Assembly: GCA_937141935.1 (NCBI GenBank) | Contig: CAKZQS010000042.1 | Coordinates: forward strand, 124,001 to 188,000 | DNA length: 64,000 nucleotides | Reading direction: 5' to 3' | Source: an uncultured Ectothiorhodospiraceae bacterium | Lineage (GTDB): Bacteria > Pseudomonadota > Gammaproteobacteria > Nevskiales > Oceanococcaceae | In this document: in pieces, positions 7,117-17,016 of the stretch | Layout of the letters: each line of letters starts with the position of its first letter | How positions within the stretch are numbered: the first letter of the stretch is position 1 | Program-made: the position numbers and the translations under genes | Notes under the pieces: model-generated | The model's database searches: none | Told to the model about the DNA's origin: nothing | What the model saw: only the letters and a program-made list of their open reading frames with translations

Positions 7117-8793
7117 ATGAGCCGGATGCGCGCCCTGCTGCTGTGGTTCGCCCAGGACGACGAGCATAAGGCGCTGCGGCTGTGGCTGCTGGCGCTGCTG
7201 GTGCTGGGCTCGGGGCTGGGCCTGCGCGACCCCTGGCCGCCGGCCGAGCCGGCCCTGGCGCTGATGATGCGGCAGATGGCCGACAGCGGCGAATGGTTGA
7301 TCCCCTACCTGGCGGGGGAGCCCTTTTCCGACCACCCGCCGCTGGTCATCTGGCTGGGCGCGGCGCTGTATTCGGTGACCGGCAGCCTGCGCCTGGGCTT
7401 TTTGCTGCCCAGCCTGCTGGCGGCGCTGGGCACGCTGTGGCTGGTCTTCGACCTGGGCCGGCGACTGTGGGGTGAGCGCGCCGGCCGGCTGGCCGCCATT
7501 GCGCTGCTGTGCGCCTTCCAGTTCTCGCTGCAAGCGCACCGCGGGCAGGTGGATGCCACCTTCACCTTCTTCACCACGCTGGCGCTCTACGGCCTGCTGC
7601 GCTACCTGCTGCTGGAGGCCAGCCCGCGCTGGCTGGTGGCGGCCGGCGCCGCCATCGGCTTTGCGATGCTGACCAAGGGCGCGGGCTACATCGCGCTGCT
7701 GGTGCTGCTGCCCTGGCTGTGGATGCGGGCGCAGCACTGGGACGAACTGCCCGAGCGGCCGGGCCTGCGTGCGCTGTGGCCGCTGGTCGCGACGGCCTTT
7801 GGCGTGGTGCTGAGCTGGGCACTGCCGGCGCTGGCCTTTGTTTCCGGCGCCGACGATTTCGCGCTGGACCAGTTCCGCCGCGAGCTGCTGTGGAACCTGC
7901 TGGGTGGCGCCGACCTGCTGCTGGGCGGGCCCGAGCAGCCGCCGTGGTACCTGACCCTGCAGGCCGTGGCGCTGTGGCTGCCGCTGACGCTGCTGCTGCC
8001 CTGGCTGCTGCCGATCTGGCGCCAGCGCCTGCGGGACCGCGACCCGCGCACCGGCTTGCTGCTGGGCTTTGTGCTGGCGGTAATCGCGCTGTTCTCGATG
8101 CTGCCGGGCCGGCACGGGGTGCAGATCCTGCCGGCGCTGCCGGCCTTCGCGCTGCTGGTGGGCGTCAACATCGGCGGCACCTGGTGGCGGCCGGGCGTGC
8201 AATGGCTCAGCCGCGGCACCTTGCTGGCCATCGGCGCGGGGCTGCTGACGCTGTCCGGGCTGGCGCTGCGCGAGCCGCTGGAGTTCGGCCTGCGCCTGCC
8301 GCCGGATACGCCCTGGGGCCTGCTGGTCTTCATGGGCGGCCTGGGCGCGCTGGCCCTGGTGCTGTCCATCGCGCTGAGCCTGCGCAGCCGGCACCAGGCC
8401 CTGGCGCTGCCGGTCTTCATCGGCGTGGCCTGGGTCCTGATCGGCTGGGCGATCTACCCCTGGCTGAACACCGTGCGCACGCCGGAGCGCCTGCTGGCCA
8501 AGGTGGAGGCCGAGCTGCCGGCCCAGGGCGAGGTCACGCTGGCCATGCTCGACTGGCGGCCGCAGTTTTCGCTGGCCACCCGCCGGCCGCTGCGCCCGCT
8601 GTATGGCGAGGACCCCGGCGCGGCCATCGAGGCCTTTTGCGGCGACGGGGCGGAATACCGAGGCGTGATCGCCCCGCAGCGCGTCTACGAAGACATGCCG
8701 CTGCCCGCATTGGGGCTGGGGCCGGCCATCACGCTGGGCGTGCGCCACCGCAGCCTGTGGCTGTACGCCCCCTGTGTGCGGGACGAGGGTTAG
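7117..8793 (+). CDS. GT39/ArnT-type membrane glycosyltransferase
   Basis: 558 aa with many transmembrane helices. The first periplasmic loop carries RDPWPPAEPALA, matching the R-x-P-W-P-x-(D/E)-E pattern of ArnT/PMT-like enzymes, and FSDHPPLVIWLGAALY follows (family HKPPL-type segment). These enzymes transfer a sugar from a polyprenyl-phosphate carrier on the periplasmic side to lipid A, protein or glycan; the acceptor here is unknown. The C-terminal quarter is a small soluble domain (about 460-558). Its stop codon TAG (8791-8793) overlaps the stop of the convergent RND gene. Confidence 0.85.
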   Translation: MSRMRALLLWFAQDDEHKALRLWLLALLVLGSGLGLRDPWPPAEPALALMMRQMADSGEWLIPYLAGEPFSDHPPLVIWLGAALYSVTGSLRLGFLLPSLLAALGTLWLVFDLGRRLWGERAGRLAAIALLCAFQFSLQAHRGQVDATFTFFTTLALYGLLRYLLLEASPRWLVAAGAAIGFAMLTKGAGYIALLVLLPWLWMRAQHWDELPERPGLRALWPLVATAFGVVLSWALPALAFVSGADDFALDQFRRELLWNLLGGADLLLGGPEQPPWYLTLQAVALWLPLTLLLPWLLPIWRQRLRDRDPRTGLLLGFVLAVIALFSMLPGRHGVQILPALPAFALLVGVNIGGTWWRPGVQWLSRGTLLAIGAGLLTLSGLALREPLEFGLRLPPDTPWGLLVFMGGLGALALVLSIALSLRSRHQALALPVFIGVAWVLIGWAIYPWLNTVRTPERLLAKVEAELPAQGEVTLAMLDWRPQFSLATRRPLRPLYGEDPGAAIEAFCGDGAEYRGVIAPQRVYEDMPLPALGLGPAITLGVRHRSLWLYAPCVRDEG

Positions 8794-11700
8794 GCGCCGC
8801 TCGCCTGCGGCTCCCCCTGAGCCGCCGGCGGGCTCCGCCGCGCGGCGCGGCGGCGGTCGCGCCAGGCGAGCAGGGTGGGGGTGAGCAGCAGCGTGATCGG
8901 CGTGGCGAAGGCCAGGCCCCCGGCCACGGCCGCGGCGAGCTGCACCCACCACTGGCTGGACGGGGCGCCGTAGCTGATGTCGCGACTGAACAGGTCGATG
9001 TTGAGCTGCAGCACCATCGGCAGCAGGCCCAGGATCGTCGTCGCCGTCGTCATTAGCACGGGCCGTAAGCGCTGGGCGCCGGTGCGCAGCACGGCGTCCA
9101 TCGGCTCCAGGCCGGCACGCCGCAGCACGTTGTAGGTGTCGATCAGCACGATGTTGTTGTTGACGACAATGCCGGCCAGCGAGATCACCCCCACGCCGGA
9201 CATGACGATGCCGAAGGGCTCGCCCATCAGCATCAACCCGGCCAGCACCGCGGCTGTGGAGAACAGCACCGCCGACAGGATCAGCGCCGACTGATAGAAG
9301 CTGTTGAACTGGGTGACCAGGATCACCAGCATCACGAACAGCGCGGCCACGAAGGCCTTGATCAGAAAGTTCTGCGACTCGCGCTGATCCTCGTCCTCGC
9401 CGCGGAAGAGCAGGGCGACGCCCTGGATCTGCAGCGGCTGGGCGGCAAAGCTGTCGCGCAGCGCCTGCACCTGAGCATCGACCAGCAGGCCGTCTTCGAC
9501 ATCGGCGCGCACGGTGGCGGTGCGCTTGAGGTCGGTGCGGCTGATGGAGCCCACGCGCGGCGCGGCCTTGCGCTCGACGAAATGCGACAGCGGCACGCCG
9601 CCCTGGGCGGTTTCCACGGTCAGGCCGTCGAGCTGATCCAGGTGGCGGTAGCCGGGCAGGTAGCGGATGCGGATGTCCAGCTCGTCGTCGGCGTCCTCGG
9701 GCCGGTAGGTGCCCAGCTTCACGCCGCCGGTAACGAGCTGCACGGCATTGCCCACGCTGAGCACGTCGGCGCCGAAGCGGGTGGCCACGGCGCGGTCCAC
9801 GCTGAGCTGCCATTCGATGCCGCTGAGCGGCAGCGTGTCGTCGATATCGACAAAGCCGCCGATGGTCTGCATGCGGGCGCGGATTTCGTCGGCCGCGGCC
9901 TGCAGCCGGGCCGTTGACGCCGCCAGGGGCTCGTCGCGCAGCACCTGCAGCTCCAGCGACACGGGCTTGCCGGAGGTGGGGCCGTTCTCTTCCTGGCGCA
10001 CCTCGACCACGATACCGGGGATCTGCGCCGCGGCCGTGCGGATGTCGGCCAGGATCTCGCGCGCGGGGCGGCGCTGGTCCCAATCCTCGAATTCGATGTT
10101 GATGCGGCCAATGACGTCGGCGGGCTCGTCGCGCGAGCGGCCGCCGCCGGTGCGGGTGGTCACGTGCTTGATGCCGGGCTGGTCGAGCACCTGCGATTCG
10201 ACCTCGCGCACGATCGCATCCTGCTGCGCCAGCGACAGGTCGCCGCGCGCGCGGATCTGCACCTGGGCGTTTTCCGGCTCGACCTCGGGGAAAAACTCGA
10301 CGCCGGGGCCGAAGGCGCCATAGCCGATGAAGATCAGCACCACCACGCCGATGGCGCCGGCCAGCGTGTGGCCGGGCCGCACCACCAGCCGCCGTAGCAG
10401 CCGCACGTAGCGGGCGGTGAAGCCGGTCAGCTCCGACAGGTCGCCGGTTTCGGCGGCCGCCAGTTGCGACTGCACCTTGGGCGACACCGCGCCCGGGCGG
10501 CCGATCAGGCCGCCCAGCGTGGGCACGAAAATCAGCGCCATCAGCAGCGAGGCCGCCAGCACCGCGATCAGCGTGATCGGCAGGTACTTCATGAACTCGC
10601 CCATGATCCCGGGCCAGAACAGCAGCGGCAAAAAGGCCGCCAGCGTCGTCGCCGTGCTGGCCGTGATCGGCCAGGCCATGCGTTGGGCGGCGATCCGGTA
10701 GGCCTCGCGGCGGGGCAGGCCCTCGCACATCTTGCGGTCGGCCAGCTCGACCACCACGATCGCGCCGTCGACCAGCATGCCCACGGCCATGATCAGCGAG
10801 AACAGCACCATCATGTTGATGGTCAGGCCCATCATCGCGATGACCACGATGCCGATCAAAAAGGCGCCGGGGATCGATACCGCCACCAGCGAGGCCGAGC
10901 GCACGCCCAGGATGCCCACGACGACGATGACCACCAGCAGCACGGCGGTCAGCACGTTGTTCTGCAGGTCGCCGAGCATCATGCGGATGTCCTCGGAGCT
11001 GTCCTGCGAGAAGCTGACGTCGATGCCGTCAGGCCATTGCTGCTGCGCCGCCGCGACGACCGCGCGCACCTGACCCACGGTCTCGATGACGTTCTCGCCG
11101 ATGCGCTTTTTGACCTCCAGCGTGATGGCGCTGTGGCCATCCGAGCGGGCCACGCTGTCGGCATCGGCGAAGGTGCGGCGGATGGTGGCCACATCCTGCA
11201 GCTGCACCTGGCGCTCGCCCACGTTGACGATGGGCAGCGCGAACAGATCCTCCGGCGACTCGATCAACCCCGGCACCTTGACCGGGAACTGCCCGTCGGC
11301 GGTGCGCAGCGTGCCGGCGGCCACCAGCTGGTTGTTGCGCGAGACCAGGTTGAACAGGTCCTGCTGCTCGATGCCGTAGGTGTCCAGCAGCAGCGGGTCC
11401 ACCAGGATCTCGATGCGCTCCTCGCGCAGCCCGGCCATCTCGACCTCCAGCACGCCGGGCAGGCTTTGCAGCGCGTCGCGCAGGCTGCGCGCCACGGCCA
11501 CCAGCTGCCGCTCCGGCAGCACGCCGGACAGCGTGACCAGGATCACTGGGAAGAGCGCGGTGTTGATCTCGTGCACCGAGGGCTCGTCGGTTTCCTGCGG
11601 CAGGTCGTTGCGCGCCTCGTCGACCTGCTCGCGCACGTCCAGCAGGGCCTGGTCGGGGTCGAAGCCGGCCTCGAACTCCAGCGTGACCGAGGCGCTGCCC

Positions 11701-11960
11701 TGGTTCGCCTTGGAGGTGATCTCCTTGACCCCCTCGATCGAGCGCAGCTTCTGCTCCATGGGCCGCACCAGCAGCCGTTCGGCGTCCTCCGGGCTGATGC
11801 CGTCGTGCGTCATCACCGTGTAGATGTACGGGATCGGCACATCCGGCTCGGATTCCTTGGGGATGCCGATGTAGGTCAGCATGCCGGCGCCCAGCACGAA
11901 GACCAGAGCCAGCACCACCGTCCGGTGGTGGTGGACCGCGGCGGCAATCAGCGCAAGCAC
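8790..11960 (-). CDS. RND-family efflux pump, inner-membrane permease
   Basis: 1056 aa, normal for AcrB/MexB-like or CzcA-like pumps. Proton-driven export through a tripartite complex. N-terminal helix 1, then a large periplasmic loop with the porter-domain pattern [20 protein letters not shown], helices 2-6, a second loop, and helices 7-12 with [15 protein letters not shown] near the C-terminus. The helix-4 motif is [16 protein letters not shown]: one relay aspartate followed by Gly instead of Asp, as in many HME/uncharacterised RND pumps. I chose the GTG at 11960, 4 bp after the adaptor stop; a TTG at 12011 would overlap the adaptor and add non-family residues. No TolC-type gene is in the window. 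Confidence 0.92.
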   Translation of the reverse strand: MLALIAAAVHHHRTVVLALVFVLGAGMLTYIGIPKESEPDVPIPYIYTVMTHDGISPEDAERLLVRPMEQKLRSIEGVKEITSKANQGSASVTLEFEAGFDPDQALLDVREQVDEARNDLPQETDEPSVHEINTALFPVILVTLSGVLPERQLVAVARSLRDALQSLPGVLEVEMAGLREERIEILVDPLLLDTYGIEQQDLFNLVSRNNQLVAAGTLRTADGQFPVKVPGLIESPEDLFALPIVNVGERQVQLQDVATIRRTFADADSVARSDGHSAITLEVKKRIGENVIETVGQVRAVVAAAQQQWPDGIDVSFSQDSSEDIRMMLGDLQNNVLTAVLLVVIVVVGILGVRSASLVAVSIPGAFLIGIVVIAMMGLTINMMVLFSLIMAVGMLVDGAIVVVELADRKMCEGLPRREAYRIAAQRMAWPITASTATTLAAFLPLLFWPGIMGEFMKYLPITLIAVLAASLLMALIFVPTLGGLIGRPGAVSPKVQSQLAAAETGDLSELTGFTARYVRLLRRLVVRPGHTLAGAIGVVVLIFIGYGAFGPGVEFFPEVEPENAQVQIRARGDLSLAQQDAIVREVESQVLDQPGIKHVTTRTGGGRSRDEPADVIGRINIEFEDWDQRRPAREILADIRTAAAQIPGIVVEVRQEENGPTSGKPVSLELQVLRDEPLAASTARLQAAADEIRARMQTIGGFVDIDDTLPLSGIEWQLSVDRAVATRFGADVLSVGNAVQLVTGGVKLGTYRPEDADDELDIRIRYLPGYRHLDQLDGLTVETAQGGVPLSHFVERKAAPRVGSISRTDLKRTATVRADVEDGLLVDAQVQALRDSFAAQPLQIQGVALLFRGEDEDQRESQNFLIKAFVAALFVMLVILVTQFNSFYQSALILSAVLFSTAAVLAGLMLMGEPFGIVMSGVGVISLAGIVVNNNIVLIDTYNVLRRAGLEPMDAVLRTGAQRLRPVLMTTATTILGLLPMVLQLNIDLFSRDISYGAPSSQWWVQLAAAVAGGLAFATPITLLLTPTLLAWRDRRRAARRSPPAAQGEPQASGA

Positions 11961-11964
11961 GGGA

Positions 11965-13080
11965 TCAGTCCGCCGCCGGCGTGGTGCGCACGCGCTGGCC
12001 GGCGCTGACAAAGCCCTGGCCGCGGGTGATCACGGCGGCGCTGGGCGGCAGGCCACTGAACCAGGCCTCGGCCGCCTCGGTGCGCACGATTTCGACCTCG
12101 TGGCGGGTCACCATGTCCTCGTCGCTGACGGTCAGCAGGCCCAGCTCGCCCTCGTCGTCGAACTGGATCAGGCCGATGGGCAGGCGGTGCGCCGAGACCG
12201 TGTCAACGACGATGTCGCCGCGTACCGATTCGCCGGCGGCGCGGCCCATCGCGTTGTCGATGGCGACCTCCAGCCGGTAGGTGCGGGTCTGGTCGTCGGC
12301 CGTGCTGGCCACGAAATGCACCTCGCCCGGCAGCTCTTCGCCAGCGGCCGTGCGCAGGCTGACGCTTTGCCCGGTGTGCACCTGGGGGCGTTGCTGCTCG
12401 GTGATGTCGGCCACCAGCTTCAGCCGGCCCAGCTGCACCACGCGGGCGGCCACGGTGCCGACCTTCAGGTAGTCGCCCACCTCGACCGGGCGCGCCTCCA
12501 GGCGGCCGTCGATGGGGCTCTTGACGAAGCTGGCCTCGTAATCGAGCTTGGCGCGCTTGGCGTCGGACTCGGCCGCCGCCAGCTGCGCCTGCGCCTGGGC
12601 AAGCTGGGTGTCGCTGAGGTGGCCTTGACGATGCAGCCGCTGTGCCGCCTGGGCCTCGGCCTGGCGCTGGGCCAGCTGCGCCCGCGCTTGGGCCAGCACC
12701 TGCTCGCGGGCACGCGGGTCAATGCGCAGCAAGACCTGGCCGGCCTCGACCCGGGCGCCGGGCTCGGCCCGTACCTCGACCACGCGGCCCTCGGTTTCGG
12801 CGGCCAGTTGTACGGCGCTCCAGGGTTCGGTGTAGCCACGCACCTCGACCGCACGGGCGATCTCGCGGGACTGCGACTGGCGCACCTGCACCAGCGGCGG
12901 CAGGGCCGGCTCGGCGGCGGCCGCGGTGTCCACCGCCGCCTGCGCATCGCTGCCGCCATCGCCAAACTGCCCGGAGGCCAGCCACAGGGCCACGGCCACG
13001 GCCAGGGCCACGGCGACGAGCCATGGTCGCTGGCGCACGGCGCCCTGCTGGCGCTTGATTCCGATTGCCTTCATGCGCAT
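11965..13080 (-). CDS. RND efflux periplasmic adaptor (HlyD/MFP family)
   Basis: 371 aa. Membrane anchor at about residues 18-36, then the lipoyl half-motif AAETEGRVVEVRAEPGARVEAGQ (about 94-116), an Ala/Gln-rich coiled-coil hairpin (about 127-178), the second lipoyl half SFVKSPIDGRLEARPVEVGD, and beta-barrel/membrane-proximal domains. It bridges the inner-membrane pump to an outer-membrane channel. Upstream of and co-transcribed with the permease. The ATG at 13080 (MRM) has AGGAAC about 7 nt upstream; the ATG at 13074 is an alternative. Confidence 0.92.
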   Translation of the reverse strand: MRMKAIGIKRQQGAVRQRPWLVAVALAVAVALWLASGQFGDGGSDAQAAVDTAAAAEPALPPLVQVRQSQSREIARAVEVRGYTEPWSAVQLAAETEGRVVEVRAEPGARVEAGQVLLRIDPRAREQVLAQARAQLAQRQAEAQAAQRLHRQGHLSDTQLAQAQAQLAAAESDAKRAKLDYEASFVKSPIDGRLEARPVEVGDYLKVGTVAARVVQLGRLKLVADITEQQRPQVHTGQSVSLRTAAGEELPGEVHFVASTADDQTRTYRLEVAIDNAMGRAAGESVRGDIVVDTVSAHRLPIGLIQFDDEGELGLLTVSDEDMVTRHEVEIVRTEAAEAWFSGLPPSAAVITRGQGFVSAGQRVRTTPAAD

Positions 13081-13158
13081 TCCGAACGGTTCCTATGTCT
13101 GGCCTGCGAGCTTCTCGCGAAGCCGGCCATTGTCGCAGATCGTTTTGACACCGCGGGT

Positions 13159-14193
13159 CTACCAGCGCGCGCGGACGCCACGCACGTCGATGTGCACGAA
13201 GGGCCCATGGCTGGAGGTGGAGCCATAGATGCCCAGGCCGCCGATAAAGCGCTCGCGGTAGGCGGGGGTGGCGGCCTGCCGCTCGATCCATTGCGCCAGC
13301 CACACCGCATCCTCGCGGCTCAGCCGGCCGTCGCCATTCAAATCATCCATGTGGCCGTCGCGCGGGCGGTCGTCGATGTACACATCGGCCGCGCCGCCCC
13401 ATTGGTGCCGGCTCAGCGGGCGGTTGCCCAGCCGTGCGTTGTAATAGGGCGTGCGATAGCCGCTCATCACCACGAAGGGCCCCTCGGCCATGCCCTGCAG
13501 ACGGGCGGCCGTGGTCAGCCACTCCAGCTTTTCCAGCAGGCGGGTGCGCAGCACCACGTATTTGGGGTAGTGCGGGCTTTGCTTGGACACGAACTGGCCC
13601 AGCCGGTATTCCGGCGAAACCCGCGTTGCCGCATTGGCCGGCGTGACCTCGACATAGCCGCGCGGCGGCCCGTACAGCGGCCCGCGGCCACCGTCGTTGC
13701 CGGGGTACTGGCCGATGCGAAAGCCCTGCAGCCGGCCATCGACCACCGCCGCGGCCGGCGTCATCACCCACAGCTGCAGGATGCGCGGCTGCTTAAGGCC
13801 CGGGCCCTCCAGGCGCAGTTGCACCAGGCCCGGCTGCGCCGGAGCCTGCCAGCTCCAGCGCTGGCCGGCGGTCTGCACCTGAACGCCGGGCCCCTGCAGG
13901 CGGTAGCCGCCCGCCGGGCTGCCGGCCTGGATCTCGCAGTCCCCGCGCTCGCCCGGCAGCACGAACAGTGACCACAGCGGCAGCTGGCTGCGCTCGCCGC
14001 CGCAGACCAGCCAGGGCGGCGTGGGCGCCGGCGCCGCCAGCGTCAGCTGCTGCACAGTCGGCGCGGGGCGGATCGGCTGCGGCGGCGGCACGGCCTGTGC
14101 CTGAGTGCTCAGCGCTGCGGGCGCCACGCCAACGAACAGCCACGTGGCCAACCAGGCGACCCGTCCGCGCGCGCCGACTCCGGCTGGGCTCAT
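13159..14193 (-). CDS. Peptidase M15/DUF882 (MepK/YcbK-like) murein endopeptidase with EF-hand-like loop
   Basis: 344 aa, periplasmic, signal peptide about residues 1-34. The C-terminal M15 fold shows SRHQWGGAADVYID (Zn ligands His and Asp, about 260-273) and SHGPFVHIDVRG near 328-339 (final His ligand). An N-terminal beta-rich region of about 130 aa is not usual for E. coli YcbK. Odd: DLNGDGRLSRED between the ligand motifs (13309-13347) fits a calcium EF-hand/dockerin loop. The start overlaps the L,D-transpeptidase stop (TGATG), matching the ycbB-ycbK neighbourhood of E. coli, where MepK cleaves 3-3 crosslinks made by L,D-transpeptidases. Confidence 0.85.
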   Translation of the reverse strand: MSPAGVGARGRVAWLATWLFVGVAPAALSTQAQAVPPPQPIRPAPTVQQLTLAAPAPTPPWLVCGGERSQLPLWSLFVLPGERGDCEIQAGSPAGGYRLQGPGVQVQTAGQRWSWQAPAQPGLVQLRLEGPGLKQPRILQLWVMTPAAAVVDGRLQGFRIGQYPGNDGGRGPLYGPPRGYVEVTPANAATRVSPEYRLGQFVSKQSPHYPKYVVLRTRLLEKLEWLTTAARLQGMAEGPFVVMSGYRTPYYNARLGNRPLSRHQWGGAADVYIDDRPRDGHMDDLNGDGRLSREDAVWLAQWIERQAATPAYRERFIGGLGIYGSTSSHGPFVHIDVRGVRARW

Positions 14194-15857
14194 CAGGGTG
14201 CGATGGCCGGCGGCGGTGCGTTCAGCGCCTCCAGCACCGGGCCGTCGCGGTTGTATACATCCGGCCGGGTGTGCAGCAGGCCTTCGGCATCGACCCAGGC
14301 CGTCCAGTACTGCAGGTGCACCGCCGGCGGGTTGCGCAGGTTGCGGCTGCGATCCAGCGGTTCGTCGTAGCGCTCGGGCCAGCCCTCCAGGCTGCCGGTC
14401 AGCCACTGGTACAGCGCGCGGGGGTCGGCCACGCGCACGCAGCCCGAGCTCATTGTGCGCACCGACTTCGCGAACAGTTCGGGGTGGGCCGTGTCATGTA
14501 GGTACACCGCGTGCGGGTTGGGAAACATGAATTTGACCCGGCCCATCGCATTTTGTGGCCCGGGGCGCTGACGCAGGCGATAGGGGAACCGGCGCTCGCC
14601 GCCATAGCGGCTCCAGTCCACCTCGGGCACCTGCTGCTGGGCGGCGCCCCAGCCCTGCAGCACCTCAAAGCCCATGCTGCGCGCTAGGCCCGGGTCCTGG
14701 CGGAACTTGGGCAGCAGGTCCTTGTGCACGATGCTCTGCGGTACCTCCCAGTAGGGGTTCAGCACCAGGTAGCTGATGCGGCCGGTGAAGACCGGTGTGC
14801 GTCGGTAGGCACGGCCCACGATCACCGGCATCTGCAGCGCCTCGCCGCCCTCGTCGAGCGCGCGGAGCGTGAACGCCGGGATGTTGACCTCGATACGCCG
14901 GCCCTCCAGCTGCTCCGGCATCCAGCGCCAGCGCTCCAGGTTCACCCGCAGCAGGTCGATGAGCGCCGACGGGCTGCGGTTCAGCGCGCGCCGGGTCTGG
15001 GCGCCCAGGACGCCATCGGCGTCCAAGCCGTGCCGCGCCTGGTAGGCGCGCAGGGCCTCGGCCAGCGCGGCATCGAATAACGCCTGCGCGCCGGGTTCGG
15101 CCGCCGGCGGGCCCAGCCTTTGCCGCAAGGCGGCCACGGCCGGGTGGCTGTCGTTCTCGCGCAGCGTGGGCGAATCCGGCAGCACGCTGCCGCCAGGCCT
15201 CGCGTCGGCCTGCGCCCGCGCCGCGGCGAGCGCGCTTTGCAGCCGCCCATAGCGCGGGTCGCGCGGCACCCAGCGCGCAAAGGCCGCGCCCAGATCCGCA
15301 CCAGGATCGCGGCCCTGCAAGGCCGCGTTCAGCGGGGCAACGATTTCACCGCCGCGCCGCTCGACGAACCATTCCGCATCCACCGTCTGCGGGCTGACCC
15401 GCCCCGCCTGCAGGTGGCTGGCGTAGAGCAGAGCGGCGTCGCTGCTGCGCAGCTCCAGGTCGACCCGTGCCGGCAGCGCCAGGCGCTCCCGTTGCGCAAA
15501 GTCGGCCTTGAGTTGCGCCAGGCCGTAGTCCTCCGGCCGCAGGCCGTGCTGGCCGGCCTCGGCCAGCAGCGCGAACAGCGCGCGGGCCGCCGCGCCGTCC
15601 CCGACCACCCATGCCGGGGCGAAATTCCGCTCCAGGTAAAAGCGCTGGATGGCGGCCTGCGCATGCACCGGCAGCACCGCGCCGCGCTGATCCGCGTCGC
15701 GCCGCGCAACCTCCAGGCGATAGCGCAGCCTTTCGTCGATGTGGCCATCCATCGCGCCGGTGGTGGCGCCGACCACGGTGTCGGCCGTCGCGCTGGCGGC
15801 CAGCGGCAGCAGCGCGAGCAACGCGACCATGCGGGCCGTTCCGTGGCGATGGAGCAT
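14193..15857 (-). CDS. L,D-transpeptidase, YcbB/LdtD type
   Basis: 554 aa, periplasmic. Signal peptide about residues 1-27. An N-terminal scaffold domain is followed by a peptidoglycan-binding (PG_binding_1) segment PAVAALRQRLG ... YQARHGLDADGVLGAQTRRALN (about 240-300) and a YkuD catalytic domain. The catalytic motif is YLHDTAHPELF ... MSSGCVRV with Cys473 as nucleophile. It makes meso-DAP 3-3 crosslinks in murein, giving beta-lactam-tolerant wall. Length matches the LdtD class (about 600 aa). Coupled by TGATG to the MepK-like gene. ATG at 15857; the one at residue 10 is less likely. Confidence 0.93.
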   Translation of the reverse strand: MLHRHGTARMVALLALLPLAASATADTVVGATTGAMDGHIDERLRYRLEVARRDADQRGAVLPVHAQAAIQRFYLERNFAPAWVVGDGAAARALFALLAEAGQHGLRPEDYGLAQLKADFAQRERLALPARVDLELRSSDAALLYASHLQAGRVSPQTVDAEWFVERRGGEIVAPLNAALQGRDPGADLGAAFARWVPRDPRYGRLQSALAAARAQADARPGGSVLPDSPTLRENDSHPAVAALRQRLGPPAAEPGAQALFDAALAEALRAYQARHGLDADGVLGAQTRRALNRSPSALIDLLRVNLERWRWMPEQLEGRRIEVNIPAFTLRALDEGGEALQMPVIVGRAYRRTPVFTGRISYLVLNPYWEVPQSIVHKDLLPKFRQDPGLARSMGFEVLQGWGAAQQQVPEVDWSRYGGERRFPYRLRQRPGPQNAMGRVKFMFPNPHAVYLHDTAHPELFAKSVRTMSSGCVRVADPRALYQWLTGSLEGWPERYDEPLDRSRNLRNPPAVHLQYWTAWVDAEGLLHTRPDVYNRDGPVLEALNAPPPAIAP

Positions 15858-16040
15858 GAACGCTTGGGCTGTGGGAGAGTTGCCACCAGTATATGAAGTG
15901 GCGCGACGCGCGCGATATTGCCCCGCATCGGTCGATTCCGGGCCTGCCGAGCTCGAGCCTGCCGACCCGCATGCTGCGGGCGGCAACCGGGCCGGCTGGC
16001 CGCCGCAGACCAACCGCATAGACCCCTGGAGCTTTCCGGC

Positions 16041-16991
16041 ATGACGACGCACAGCCTGATCCTGCGCACGCTGGCCAACGGCGTCCTGGCGGCCTGCCTG
16101 CTGCTGCCGGCCACCGCGAGCGCGGCCGACGCCGAGGGTGTGGCCGCCCCGCCTGCAAACCCCGCGCCCACAAGCCACGCGGGGGGCGGCCCCGCGACGG
16201 CGCTGGAAAGCGTGTCGTTGACGTTGAGCAGCGGCCGGCCGCTCACCGTCTGGCTGCGCGTACCCGAAGCGGCCGCGCAGGCGCCGATGCCGGCGGCCGT
16301 GGTGCTGGGCGGCTTCGAGACCGGCGGCGGCGTGCTGGACCTCGTGCCGCTGGAGCACCCGGCGATACTGGCCACCTTCGACTACCCCTACGAGGCGCCG
16401 CGTAAGCTGGGGCTGCTGAGCCTATTTGCCGAGCTGGACCGCTTTCGCCAGGGGGTCGATGACACCATCGAGGCGGTGGTGCGCCTGCATGATTTGCTCG
16501 CGGCGCGCGCCGACGTGGACGCCACACGGATCAGCGTCGTGGGCGCCAGTGCCGGCGCGCCCTTCGCCACCATCGGCGGCCAGGCCGCGGCTTATGCCGG
16601 CGTCGTCATCGTGCAGGGCTATGGGCAAATCGGCGCGGTGATCGGCCACCAGTTCGCGCTGCGCTGGACGCGCGACTACGGCGCCTGGGCGCGCTGGCCG
16701 GCCGCGGCGCTGGGCCACTTCGTCGTGTGGTGGCTGGAACTGCCCAGCCCGGAAGACGCCGCGCGCCAGTTTGGCCCCGGGCAGCAGGTGTACATGCTTG
16801 ATTCCGCCGCCGACGCGCGCATCCCCGCGCCCACCGCGGATGCGTTGTGGGCGGCGGTTGCGGCCTCGCAGGCGGAGGGCACGCGCGAGCAGATCGCCGG
16901 GGGGCACCTGGGCGGCGACGACAATGACGAGATTCTGGCCCGGGTGCTGGAGCGCTGTACCGGCTGGTTGCGCGCCTCGGGCCTGTTATGA
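16041..16991 (+). CDS. Exported alpha/beta-hydrolase-like protein
   Basis: 316 aa with a signal peptide (about 1-29, ending SASA). The nucleophile elbow VVGASAGAPF (G-x-S-x-G, Ser near 171) and a preceding VVLGGFETGGGVLD oxyanion-type loop indicate an esterase/lipase or dienelactone-hydrolase-like fold. A late Asp in YMLDSAADARIP and a His in AGGHLGGDD could finish the triad. Substrate unknown; periplasmic location is predicted. Divergent from ldtD and followed by a convergent TetR gene. Confidence 0.75.
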   Translation: MTTHSLILRTLANGVLAACLLLPATASAADAEGVAAPPANPAPTSHAGGGPATALESVSLTLSSGRPLTVWLRVPEAAAQAPMPAAVVLGGFETGGGVLDLVPLEHPAILATFDYPYEAPRKLGLLSLFAELDRFRQGVDDTIEAVVRLHDLLAARADVDATRISVVGASAGAPFATIGGQAAAYAGVVIVQGYGQIGAVIGHQFALRWTRDYGAWARWPAAALGHFVVWWLELPSPEDAARQFGPGQQVYMLDSAADARIPAPTADALWAAVAASQAEGTREQIAGGHLGGDDNDEILARVLERCTGWLRASGLL

Positions 16992-17016
16992 GCGGGCTCG
17001 CTGCTTGGCGGGGGCG

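Noticed and set aside
7057-10728. 1223-codon minus-strand open frame across the glycosyltransferase and RND genes
   Set aside because: It covers two well-supported genes in other frames and has an Arg/Gln/Ala-rich sequence of no family.
11961-12011. TTG 12011 as start of the RND permease
   Set aside because: It would overlap the adaptor by 47 bp and add a non-family SAPASACAPRRRR leader; GTG 11960 opens right before helix 1.
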